The notes under the pieces are model-generated. The model was not told the DNA's origin, made no database searches, and saw only the letters and a list, made by a program, of their open reading frames with translations. Below, piece after piece: positions 34,504 to 42,312 of a DNA stretch of 64,000 nucleotides; position 1 is the first letter of the stretch, and every line of letters begins with the position of its first letter. The translations under genes were made by a program, and so were the position numbers. Source of the stretch: CAYNKA01 sp964397655 (GTDB lineage: Bacteria > Spirochaetota > Spirochaetia > DTKZ01); NCBI GenBank assembly GCA_964397655.1, contig CAYNKA010000018.1:1-64000 (forward strand). Direction: 5' to 3'.

Positions 34504-34532
34504 TTGACAGGAAATTCGATATTCCCTACCAT
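34504..34532 (+). promoter_or_regulatory. Promoter of the metallophosphoesterase gene
   Basis: TTGACA (34504-34509), 17 bp, TACCAT (34527-34532), then AGAGAGG before the ATG at 34555. It is divergent from the liv operon. Confidence 0.65.
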
Positions 34533-34554
34533 CGAGGTCAAAGAGAGGTTCCCC

Positions 34555-35292
34555 ATGCAAAAGTTCGCCTTGATCTGCGACCTCCACATCGACACCGCAG
34601 ACCCGGCTCTCGCGCACCTCGACCCGCGGCGCAATGCGGTCCGCCTGCTCGACGCGTTGAAGCGAGACGGCTTGCGAAAGGTCATCGCAATGGGCGACGT
34701 CTCGGATTCCGACGAAGGCCTCTTGTGGTTCATCGGCGAACTCGACAAACGGGGCTTCGACTTCAGTCTCATGCCGGGGAACCACGATGTCTTCGAATCG
34801 TTCAGGGAAACGGGGATCGTACGGGGACCGACCGCCTATTCCGCGGCGAGGATGGAAGGTTTCAAGGTCCTGTTCCTGGACACAAGCGCCTATTCCGTGG
34901 ACGCGGAGCAGCTCGCCTGGATGGAGGCCGAGCTTCGGGACAACCACGACGACATCCTACTCTTCGTCCATCATCCGATCATCGACTGCGGCGACACGCA
35001 GATGGACAGACTATACCCCCTGAAGAACCGCGAAAAAACACTCGACGCGATCGCCGGCAGGCCGTTCAACGTCACGCTATTTTGCGGCCATTACCACACG
35101 GAATCCGCAGTCAGGCTCGGCAACGTCGTCCAGTTCGTCACGCCATCCGTGTTGTACCAAATCAAAAAGCACACGGTGTCGCCGCACCTGGAAATCGCCG
35201 ACGAACGCATTGGATTCAGGGTTTTGGAAATCGACGGGACGAAGACCGCAACCGAGGTACGTTACCTGGATCCCGAGCCTGCCCCGCGGTAG
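34555..35292 (+). CDS. Calcineurin-like metallophosphoesterase
   Basis: A 245-residue protein with all five metal-site blocks: CDLHID (D-x-H), GDVSDSD, GNHD, FVHHP and GHYHTE. Enzymes of this fold hydrolyse phosphomonoesters or diesters such as cyclic nucleotides; the CpdA-like size would allow cAMP hydrolysis, but substrate cannot be told. The much longer frame upstream crosses the promoter, so the ATG at 34555 with AGAGAGG is the start. A methyltransferase follows after 19 bp and may be co-transcribed. Confidence 0.9.
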   Translation: MQKFALICDLHIDTADPALAHLDPRRNAVRLLDALKRDGLRKVIAMGDVSDSDEGLLWFIGELDKRGFDFSLMPGNHDVFESFRETGIVRGPTAYSAARMEGFKVLFLDTSAYSVDAEQLAWMEAELRDNHDDILLFVHHPIIDCGDTQMDRLYPLKNREKTLDAIAGRPFNVTLFCGHYHTESAVRLGNVVQFVTPSVLYQIKKHTVSPHLEIADERIGFRVLEIDGTKTATEVRYLDPEPAPR

Positions 35293-35311
35293 AAACCTTC
35301 GAGGCGTGCCC

Positions 35312-35959
35312 ATGAAGTACGATTTCGAAGAAGTGAGAACCTGCTACGGCGAGACGGCCCGGGAGTACCACGAGGAGTTCAAGAGCGAACTCGACGGCAA
35401 GCCCTTCGACCGGGACATCCTCGCCCGCTTCGCCGCTTCCCTGGCCCCCGAGGACCTGGTCGTGGAATTCGGCGCGGGCTCCGGCCACGTCTCGAAGTTC
35501 CTCTACGATCGAGGACTCAGGAACCTCACGGCCACCGACATTTCCGAGCCTTCGCTCGAAGTCGGCAGATCGGCCTACCCCATGATCCGTTTCGAATACG
35601 CAGACATGACGGCGACGGCGTACGCGGACGGGTCGATCGACGGAATCGTCTGTTTCTACGGGATCGTGCATTTCTCCTATGCGGAAATCAGGAAAGCGCT
35701 CGCGGAATGGAAACGAATCCTGAAAACCGGGGGAAGGGCCCTCTTCTCGTTTCACGTCGGCGAGGACGAATCGATCAGGATCGACAAATTCCTCGGCAAG
35801 GAGAAGGCGAAGGCTACGTGGAACCTTTTCAAGGCGGACGCGGTGCTGGACATCCTGCAGGACATGGGCATCGCCTACGAGGAAGCGATAGTCCGCTATC
35901 CCTACATCGGGAAGGAGCACCCGAGCAGGAGATGCTACATTCTGTGGAAGAATGCGTGA
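35312..35959 (+). CDS. Class I SAM-dependent methyltransferase
   Basis: A 215-residue protein with motif I VEFGAGSGHVSKFL, motif II-like LTATDISEPSLEVGR and the DGIVCFYGIVHF motif IV region, followed by GGRALFSFHVGED. It is a Methyltransf_11/25-type enzyme of unspecified substrate. GAGG precedes the ATG at 35312. It lies between the metallophosphoesterase and the YbjQ-type gene, which suggest a small household operon. Confidence 0.85.
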   Translation: MKYDFEEVRTCYGETAREYHEEFKSELDGKPFDRDILARFAASLAPEDLVVEFGAGSGHVSKFLYDRGLRNLTATDISEPSLEVGRSAYPMIRFEYADMTATAYADGSIDGIVCFYGIVHFSYAEIRKALAEWKRILKTGGRALFSFHVGEDESIRIDKFLGKEKAKATWNLFKADAVLDILQDMGIAYEEAIVRYPYIGKEHPSRRCYILWKNA

Positions 35960-35988
35960 GCGGATTATATAACGAAAGGAGGAGCGGC

Positions 35989-36309
35989 ATGTTGCTCACT
36001 ACGACATCGAACATCGAAGGCAGGAAAATACGAAACTATTTGGGGATCGTGACCGGGGACACCATCCTCGGCGTAAACATCCTGAAGGACGTTTTCGCCG
36101 GAATAAGGGACATAGTGGGAGGAAGATCCGAGGCTTACGAGCAGGAGCTTCAAAATGCGCGGCGGACGGCCTTGCAGGAATTGGAGCAGCGCGCAGGGGA
36201 ACTCGGAGCGAACGCCGTCGTAGGAGTCAAGCTCGACTACGAGATCCTCGGCCACACGAACGGCATGCTCATGGTCGCGGCGAGCGGGACCGCGGTCGTG
36301 ACGGACTGA
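35989..36309 (+). CDS. YbjQ/UPF0145-family protein
   Basis: A 106-residue protein that is complete for the family: MLLTTTSNIEGRKIRNYLGI at the start, VNILKDVFAGIRDIVGGRS in the middle, GANAVVGVKLDYEIL and ASGTAVV at the end. It assembles as a ring in known structures, and its role is undefined. AAAGGAGG is 5 bp before the ATG. Confidence 0.92.
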   Translation: MLLTTTSNIEGRKIRNYLGIVTGDTILGVNILKDVFAGIRDIVGGRSEAYEQELQNARRTALQELEQRAGELGANAVVGVKLDYEILGHTNGMLMVAASGTAVVTD

Positions 36310-36580
36310 GGCACCCCGCACGGCGGTCATTCCTTCTTGCGGCCCCCCAGCTCCCCGGTCAGGATCGACGAAACCCGAGCAATAATTCCGCAACGGACCG
36401 GCGGGCCTCATGCCGGGGAAAGATCGTCTCATTCGAAGGCCAGTCCGGCCCCGATGACGGCCGCTCCTTCTTTTCCGATCCTGTCCGCGGCCTTTGCCGC
36501 GTCGTCGGCTGTCTTCGCGGCGACCGCGTCCCGCACGATAACGGATGCCGCGGACCCAAAAACGCCGGACCGGAAATCGC
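36310..36580. other. Gene-poor gap with a coding-like antisense remnant
   Basis: No intact gene is seen. On the minus strand the frame ending with TGA at 36429 is open for about 55 codons (to around 36593), with strong GC at third positions and an ordinary composition (SSDFRSGVFGSAASV, then a stretch ending IGKEGAAVIGAGLAFE). It overlaps the lacI promoter and has no ribosome site, so it may be the 3' remnant of a lost gene; the ending vaguely resembles the C terminus of ROK-type sugar kinases. The other 120 bp show nothing. Confidence 0.3.
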
Positions 36581-36622
36581 TTGACAAAACGCCAGGAGCG
36601 ACTTGATAATAACTCGTGTTAA
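36581..36622 (+). promoter_or_regulatory. lacI promoter with overlapping operator
   Basis: TTGACA (36581-36586), 18 bp, GATAAT (36605-36610). ATAACTCGTGTTAA at 36609-36622 overlaps the -10 box and the start site. It is a LacI-type palindrome with a central CG and repeats 13 of 14 bases of the site at 37663-37676, so the repressor should control its own gene. Confidence 0.75.
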
Positions 36623-36641
36623 CATCGGAGCCGGAATCCTG

Positions 36642-37649
36642 ATGGAAGCGAAAAAAAGGGTGACCAGGAACCAGATCGCGGAACGCGCGGGAGTATCTCC
36701 TGCGGTCGTCTCGTTCGTCCTGAACGACTCCAACTACGTCAAGGACAGCACCCGGGAAAGGGTGCTGAAGGCGATCCGCGACCTCGAGTACAGGCCGAAT
36801 CTGGTCGCCCGCAGCCTCAGGACGAAGAGAACCAACCACCTGACCCTTCTGGGCAACGACCTCCTCAATCCCGTGTTCGCTGAAATGGCCCACGCCATGA
36901 GCGACGTCGCCTACGCTCGCGGATTCTTCGTCTCGGTCTGCAACGCCTCGAAGAAGGAGAACATCGATCTGCTGCTGCAAAGCAACGTGGCCGGAGTGGT
37001 CGTGGCCTCCGACCTCTTTTCCGAAAGGGAACTGAACGAGATCGCCCGCAGGGACGTCGGGGTCGTTCTTTTCAAGAACCGGGAATTCCGGGGAAAACTG
37101 GACGAATCCGTAATCGTCATAGAGATCGACCTGCTTTCCGCCTATCGAAAGGCCCTGAAGGAACTGGCGGAGGCCGGCAGGAAGCGGATACTGTACCTCT
37201 CCTCGCCGAAACTCGTCGGAATGGAGGACCGGCATCTCCGCTTCCGCTGCCTGCGCACCGCGGCTGCGGAGATCGGCCTGCCCTTCGGGGAGAATCAGGT
37301 CATAGACGACCTTCTCCGCGATCTCGGCAAACTGGAAACGGCCTTGGCAGAAAAACGCAGGGAGGTGAAGCCCGACCTCATCGTCGCCGGAAACGACGAA
37401 TTCGCCCTCGTGGCGATCACGCTCCTCAAAAAGATGGGGCTCAGGATCCCCGAGGACATAGCGGTGATCGGCTGCGACAACATCAAGTCCTCGGAGTACA
37501 TCTCCCCGAGCCTTTCCACCATCGACATCCGGAAGGAGTCGATCGGGGCTTCGGCCGCGACCGCCCTCATCGACAGGCTGCAGGGAAAGGAGGTGAAGGG
37601 GAAAACCGTACTCGCGACCGAGTGGATCAGGAGAGAATCGACCGGTTGA
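36642..37649 (+). CDS. LacI-family repressor of the sulfatase/sugar-uptake locus
   Basis: A 335-residue protein. HTH at the N terminus (VTRNQIAERAGVSPAVVSFV, then the hinge helix RPNLVARSLRTKRT), followed by the periplasmic-binding-like effector domain (LLGNDLLNPVFAEMA, then NDEFALVAITLLKKMGLRIP and IGCDNI). The effector is presumably a sugar brought in by the adjacent importer. The ATG at 36642 is used; a TTG at 36603 would lie inside the -10 box. The 69-bp gap to the binding-protein gene holds the second operator. Confidence 0.93.
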   Translation: MEAKKRVTRNQIAERAGVSPAVVSFVLNDSNYVKDSTRERVLKAIRDLEYRPNLVARSLRTKRTNHLTLLGNDLLNPVFAEMAHAMSDVAYARGFFVSVCNASKKENIDLLLQSNVAGVVVASDLFSERELNEIARRDVGVVLFKNREFRGKLDESVIVIEIDLLSAYRKALKELAEAGRKRILYLSSPKLVGMEDRHLRFRCLRTAAAEIGLPFGENQVIDDLLRDLGKLETALAEKRREVKPDLIVAGNDEFALVAITLLKKMGLRIPEDIAVIGCDNIKSSEYISPSLSTIDIRKESIGASAATALIDRLQGKEVKGKTVLATEWIRRESTG

Positions 37650-37662
37650 TTCAACCCGATTG

Positions 37663-37676
37663 TTAACTCGTGTTAA
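37663..37676 (+). promoter_or_regulatory. LacI-type operator before the sugar importer
   Basis: TTAACTCGTGTTAA: half-sites TTAAC and GTTAA are perfect complements, around a 4-bp centre with CG, the common LacI-family layout. It lies 43 bp before the binding-protein ATG. The same element is found at the lacI promoter, so both are likely targets of the 36642-37649 repressor. Confidence 0.78.
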
Positions 37677-37718
37677 TGACCGCCGTGTTCCGGCGGCCGA
37701 AAATTGAAAGGAGGGATT

Positions 37719-39050
37719 ATGAAAAAGAACATCGCAATCACGGCGCTCGCCGCGCTGTCCGTTCTCGTCGGACTGCCGATCTTCGGCGGCGGCAAGCAGG
37801 AAGCCACTCAACCCGCAGCGTCCGACGTGAAGACGATCGTCGTCGCCGTAAACGAGGCCCCGTGGCTGCCCGGCTTCAGGAGCCTGGCCAAGAAATACGA
37901 ACAGGAGAAGGGCATCAAGATAGACATCCGTGCCTTCCCGTTCGGAACGCTCATCGAACGAGGGCTCAACGCGGCCATGACGCCCAAGAACGAGTTCGAC
38001 ATCGTCACCATGAACGAAACGATCGCCCCCCGTTTCTACGACGGCGGCTTGCTCACGCCGCTCAAGGATATCGATCCCGCCTACGAACCGGACAGGGAGA
38101 TTCTCGACTACGACGGACTTTCCTACTGGAACAAGACGAAGAAGCTCACCGTTAAAGACGGCGGGATCCTGTATTCGCTGCCCATCAACGGCAACATCCA
38201 GATTTTCTACTACCGCAAGGACCTCTACGACGCGGCGGGGATTCCGGCACCCAAGACCTGGGACGACGTCATGGCCGCGGCGGACAAGTTGCAGGACAGG
38301 TCGAAAAACCTCTTCGGCTACAGCATCCGCGGACAGAAAGCGACGCTCTCGATCTCGTGGGACTGGTATCCCTTCCTTCGCGGCAACGGCGGAGACCTCT
38401 TCAGGAACGCTCCCACTGACTACACCGTCACACTCGACACTCCACAGGCGAAGAAGGCCCTCGAAGACTACAAGAAGCTGGCGGCCCGGTACTCGCCTCC
38501 CAACGTGGCGAACATAGGACAGTCCGAGCAGATCGCGCTCCTGAGTTCCGGTCAGCTTCTCCAGGCGGTGGTCGTCGCCGGAGCCTTCGCGCAGATGGAC
38601 GACGAGAAGAAGTCCTCCGTCCCCTTCAAGATCGGCTACGCAGTCGTGCCGGCGGTCTCGGGAGGCAGGCATGCCGCGAACACCGGGGTGCTCTGCATGG
38701 GAATTCCGCACAACACGGAAAAAGGAAGGAAGCCGGAAGCCCTGAAATTCCTGAAATGGTACACTTCGAAGGATTCCCAGCAGTTCTTCGCGGAAAACGG
38801 CGGCGTGCCGATAAGGAGCGACGCCATGGATTCCAAAGGCAAGAAGGAGCTCCGCTTCCTCGACGCCGTTAAAGCGAGCGCCCCCTATACCGTGAGCTTT
38901 CCGAGGATACCCATCTACACCTCCATCGACGCGATACTCGAAAGCAGACTGAACGAGTACGTAGCGGGCACGCTCACGACCGACCAGGTCATGGAGGCGA
39001 TGCAGAAAGAGGTGACCGCGATCATGAAGCGGGAGGGTTACCTGAAATGA
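37719..39050 (+). CDS. Sugar ABC importer binding protein (family 1 extracellular)
   Basis: A 443-residue protein with a signal peptide (MKKNIAITALAALSVLVGLP) and a mature start GGGKQEATQP. It is an SBP_bac_1/MalE-type fold: PWLPGFRSLAKKYEQEKGI, DIVTMNETIAPRFYDGGLL, YSLPINGNIQIFYYRKDLYD, PKTWDDVMAAADKL. There is no lipobox Cys. AAAGGAGGG is 5 bp before the ATG. Next to a sulfatase, the ligand may be a sulfated or related oligosaccharide. The permeases follow with ATGA overlaps. No ATPase gene is linked, so a shared MsmK-type ATPase is likely used. Confidence 0.92.
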   Translation: MKKNIAITALAALSVLVGLPIFGGGKQEATQPAASDVKTIVVAVNEAPWLPGFRSLAKKYEQEKGIKIDIRAFPFGTLIERGLNAAMTPKNEFDIVTMNETIAPRFYDGGLLTPLKDIDPAYEPDREILDYDGLSYWNKTKKLTVKDGGILYSLPINGNIQIFYYRKDLYDAAGIPAPKTWDDVMAAADKLQDRSKNLFGYSIRGQKATLSISWDWYPFLRGNGGDLFRNAPTDYTVTLDTPQAKKALEDYKKLAARYSPPNVANIGQSEQIALLSSGQLLQAVVVAGAFAQMDDEKKSSVPFKIGYAVVPAVSGGRHAANTGVLCMGIPHNTEKGRKPEALKFLKWYTSKDSQQFFAENGGVPIRSDAMDSKGKKELRFLDAVKASAPYTVSFPRIPIYTSIDAILESRLNEYVAGTLTTDQVMEAMQKEVTAIMKREGYLK

Positions 39051-40006
39051 AGGTTCCGAACGCGTTCCGCGGACGACGGGCGGGACGCTCCGGAGTTCTC
39101 GAGGCGGACGCCGGGCCGATCCCGGCCCGGTTCGCCGACCGGCACTTCAAGTACCTTTCCATCCTTCCCATGATCCTCCTCCTGCTGGGACTCAGCGTCT
39201 ATCCTCTCGTCAGACTCGTCGAGTTGAGCTTCGCCAAGGTGTCCGTCGCGGGCGGGAGGCAGGTCGTCGAATGGATCGGCCTCGCGAACTATGGGGACGC
39301 CGCGAAGGACGCGGTCTTCCTGCTCGCCTTTTCGAATACGGCGAAGTACGCCTTCGCGTCCGTATGCCTGGAGGTGCTGTGCAGCTTCACCCTCGCCATG
39401 ATGGTGAACAGCCTGCGGCGCGGCAACACGTTCTATCGCACGGTCTTCCTGCTTCCCTTCCTCATCCCGCCCATCGTGAACGGGACCATGTGGAAACTGC
39501 TCTACGACGGGCAGTTCGGCCTGATCAACATGACGCTCAAGTCCTTCGGCCTGAATCCGCAGAACTGGCTTTCCGCCGCGGGTCCCGCGTTCAACGCGGT
39601 CGTCGCCACGAGCCTATGGCAGTGGGTCGGCTACACCTTCCTCCTGTTCTCCGCGGGCCTGCAGATGATCCCCGAAAGCGTCCTCGAAGCGGCGGAGATC
39701 GACGGCGCGAGGTTTTTCAGGCGCACGACGAGGATCATCATCCCGATGCTGAAAGAGACCCTCCTGGTCATTCTGATGTTCAGGTCCATCCACGCCTTCA
39801 AGGTATTCGATCTCTTCTACGTCCTCACGGGAGGGGGGCCGGGCAACTCGACGGAAATCCTGAACACCTACATCCAGAAGGTCTTCATGACGGAACGGCG
39901 GATCGGTTACGGCAGCGCCCTGTCGGTCGTCTGCATCGTAATCATCGGCGCCTTCGCCTTCCTGTTCCGCAAGGCGATCGCTTCCGGCGGCGAGGAGAGG
40001 CAATGA
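39047..40006 (+). CDS. Sugar ABC importer permease (MalF/UgpA type)
   Basis: A 319-residue inner-membrane protein with six predicted segments. The N-terminal 40 residues are a basic cytoplasmic extension; FYRTVFLLPFLIPPIVNGTMWK and the EAA loop ESVLEAAEIDGARFFRRTTRIIIP identify the family. It overlaps both neighbours by 4 bp. Confidence 0.93.
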   Translation: MKVPNAFRGRRAGRSGVLEADAGPIPARFADRHFKYLSILPMILLLLGLSVYPLVRLVELSFAKVSVAGGRQVVEWIGLANYGDAAKDAVFLLAFSNTAKYAFASVCLEVLCSFTLAMMVNSLRRGNTFYRTVFLLPFLIPPIVNGTMWKLLYDGQFGLINMTLKSFGLNPQNWLSAAGPAFNAVVATSLWQWVGYTFLLFSAGLQMIPESVLEAAEIDGARFFRRTTRIIIPMLKETLLVILMFRSIHAFKVFDLFYVLTGGGPGNSTEILNTYIQKVFMTERRIGYGSALSVVCIVIIGAFAFLFRKAIASGGEERQ

Positions 40007-40833
40007 GAACGAAAACGAGAAGCCAGGCCTTCATTCATCTCTTCCTCGCCCTCCCCGTGCTGCTGACCCTCGTGCCCGTTCTCTGGACCTTCACGACCTC
40101 GCTCAAGTATTTCAAGGACATCGTTTCGAACAGGTTCTCCTTCACTCCGACGCTGTACAACTTCGTCACCCTCTTCACGGAGGACGAGCATTTCCCGAGC
40201 ATGTTCTCCAACAGCCTGATCATATCCGCGGGGGCGACCCTGGTATGTCTTTCCGTTGCGGTCCTGGGCAGCTACGGCCTCAGCCGCTTCAAATGGAACA
40301 AGCTCTTCGTCCGGTCGCTCTTCGGCTGGGCCATAGCCCTGGAGACCATTCCGGCCATCACCATCGTCATCCCGATCTTCATGGCAGCGAACGCCTTCGA
40401 CCTCATCGACACGAAGGGCCTGCTCGTTCTGGTCTACTCGCTGCTCAACCTTCCCTTCACGATCATGCTCATGCATTCGTTCTTCAAACAGATACCCAAG
40501 GAGATCGAGGAATCCGCCCTCATGGACGGAGCCAGGGAATGGACGCTGTTCCTCAAGATCATGCTTCCGCTCACGAAGCCGATTCTGCTGACTTCCGCCC
40601 TGTTCGCGTTCATCCTTTCCTGGAAGGATTTCCTCATGGCCCTGAACCTGACCTCCACGCCCGCGGCCATGACCCTGAACGTGAAGATATCGGCCTTCAT
40701 CCAAAGCTACAGCATTCAATACGGCGGGATGACCGCCGCCGCCGTCCTGGGAGCGATTCCCGGATTGCTTTTCGCCATCTTCGCCCAGAGACATATCGTA
40801 GCGGGCATACTTTCGGGCGCGATCAAGGAGTAG
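40003..40833 (+). CDS. Sugar ABC importer permease (MalG/UgpE type)
   Basis: A 276-residue partner permease. Six predicted segments; GSYGLSRFKW, then the EAA loop IPKEIEESALMDGAREWTLF and ALFAFILSWKDFLMALNLT. The ATG at 40003 overlaps the preceding stop. The sulfatase gene starts 3 bp after its stop, so uptake and desulfation are expressed together. Confidence 0.93.
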   Translation: MRTKTRSQAFIHLFLALPVLLTLVPVLWTFTTSLKYFKDIVSNRFSFTPTLYNFVTLFTEDEHFPSMFSNSLIISAGATLVCLSVAVLGSYGLSRFKWNKLFVRSLFGWAIALETIPAITIVIPIFMAANAFDLIDTKGLLVLVYSLLNLPFTIMLMHSFFKQIPKEIEESALMDGAREWTLFLKIMLPLTKPILLTSALFAFILSWKDFLMALNLTSTPAAMTLNVKISAFIQSYSIQYGGMTAAAVLGAIPGLLFAIFAQRHIVAGILSGAIKE

Positions 40834-40836
40834 AAC

Positions 40837-42225
40837 ATGAAACGACGAAACAAGAAACCGAACGTGCTCGTCTTCTTCACGGACCAGCAGCGCTGGGACA
40901 CGACGGGCGTCCACGGGAACCCCTTGGGACTGACGCCCAATTTCGACCGCACGGCCCTGCGGGGGACCCATCTCTGCAACGCCTTCACTCCCCAGCCGGT
41001 CTGCGCCCCGGCCCGATCCTGCTTCCAGACGGGGCAATACGCGACGACGACCGGAGTCTGGAAGAACCTTCTCGCGATCCGCGAAGACGCCGTGACTCTG
41101 GCGACCTGCTTCAACGAGGCGGGCTACGACACCGGCTACATCGGGAAATGGCACCTCGGAGGGGTGGAGCCCGGCCTTTTCGACTGGGAGAAACAGCAGC
41201 CTGTCCCGAAGAATCGAAGAGGAGGCTACGACTTCTGGCTGGCCGTCGACCTCCCGGAATTCGTCTCGGACGAGTATCATACGGTCCTTTTCGACGAACG
41301 CGGCGAAAAGGTGCGGCTCCCCGGCTACCGCGTCGACGCGTACACGGACGCCGCCGTCCGCTTCGTCGCCCGGGAGCGCGACAAACCCTTCTTCCTGTTC
41401 CTCTCGTTCCTGGAACCCCACCACCAGAACCACCGCGACGCATTCGCCGCGCCCGACGGCTACGATACGCCCTACGTCGGCAAGTGGATGCCGCCCGACC
41501 TGCAGGCCTTGGGCGGAACCGCCGCCGGGGACCTGCCCGGCTATTGCGGCATGGTAAAGCGCCTCGACGAGGCCTACGGCCGCCTCCTCGACGTCCTGAA
41601 GAGCAGAGACGAGCTCGACGACACCATCGTCATGTTCACGTCCGACCACGGCAACCATTTCCGCACGCGCAACAGCGAATACAAGAGATCCTGCCACGAG
41701 AGCTCGATCCGCATTCCGGCGGCCCTGCAGGGACCGGGCTTCGACGGCGGCGGAAGAATCACCGAACTCGTCAGCATCGTCGACTTCGCCCCGACCCTCT
41801 TGGATGCCGCCGGCATCCGAATCCCCGCTTCCATGCAGGGGCGTTCCTTCCTGCCCCTGGCGCAAAAGCGAGAAACGGCCTGGCCTTCCGAAATTCTGAT
41901 TCAGATCAGCGAGGACAGCGTCGGCCGAGCGCTGCGGACGAAGAGATGGAAATACGGCGTCACGGCGAAGGGCCTCTCGGGGATGGACCTGCCGGCGTCC
42001 GACCGATACGAAGAGACCTTCCTGTACGACCTCAAGTCCGATCCCTACGAACTCAAGAACCTCGTCAATTTCTCGTCGCACGACGGGGTGCGCGAACGTC
42101 TCCGGAAAAGACTCGTCGCCAAAATGACGGAAGCGGGCGAGCGGCCGCCCCTGATCGCCGCTGCGGCCTCGAGCGGCGAGGGCATGGATCAGAGATTGGT
42201 ATTCGACGAAGAGCTCGAGGAATAA
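40837..42225 (+). CDS. Cytoplasmic Cys-type sulfatase
   Basis: A 462-residue type I sulfatase. KPNVLVFFTDQQRWDTTG supplies the metal Asp residues, PVCAPARS is the C-x-P-x-R formylglycine motif (Cys56), GYDTGYIGKWHLGG and FTSDHGNHFRTRN complete the site. Cys56 must be oxidised to formylglycine by a maturase, which is not in this window. No signal peptide is present, so it removes sulfate from an imported compound. It is the last gene of the lacI-regulated operon, after the importer. Confidence 0.93.
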   Translation: MKRRNKKPNVLVFFTDQQRWDTTGVHGNPLGLTPNFDRTALRGTHLCNAFTPQPVCAPARSCFQTGQYATTTGVWKNLLAIREDAVTLATCFNEAGYDTGYIGKWHLGGVEPGLFDWEKQQPVPKNRRGGYDFWLAVDLPEFVSDEYHTVLFDERGEKVRLPGYRVDAYTDAAVRFVARERDKPFFLFLSFLEPHHQNHRDAFAAPDGYDTPYVGKWMPPDLQALGGTAAGDLPGYCGMVKRLDEAYGRLLDVLKSRDELDDTIVMFTSDHGNHFRTRNSEYKRSCHESSIRIPAALQGPGFDGGGRITELVSIVDFAPTLLDAAGIRIPASMQGRSFLPLAQKRETAWPSEILIQISEDSVGRALRTKRWKYGVTAKGLSGMDLPASDRYEETFLYDLKSDPYELKNLVNFSSHDGVRERLRKRLVAKMTEAGERPPLIAAAASSGEGMDQRLVFDEELEE

Positions 42226-42274
42226 CGCCGGACGGACGGTCCGCGGACATGGGAGACGACCCCCGCCGCGCCAC

Positions 42275-42304
42275 CTGACTCCGCCGCTCGCAGCGTGCTA
42301 TACT
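42275..42304 (+). promoter_or_regulatory. ygiQ promoter, leaderless arrangement
   Basis: CTGACT (42275-42280), 18 bp, TATACT (42299-42304), then only 8 bp to the ATG at 42313, with no ribosome site. Transcription should start at or next to the A of the ATG. Confidence 0.6.
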
Positions 42305-42312
42305 CGGGCCCT

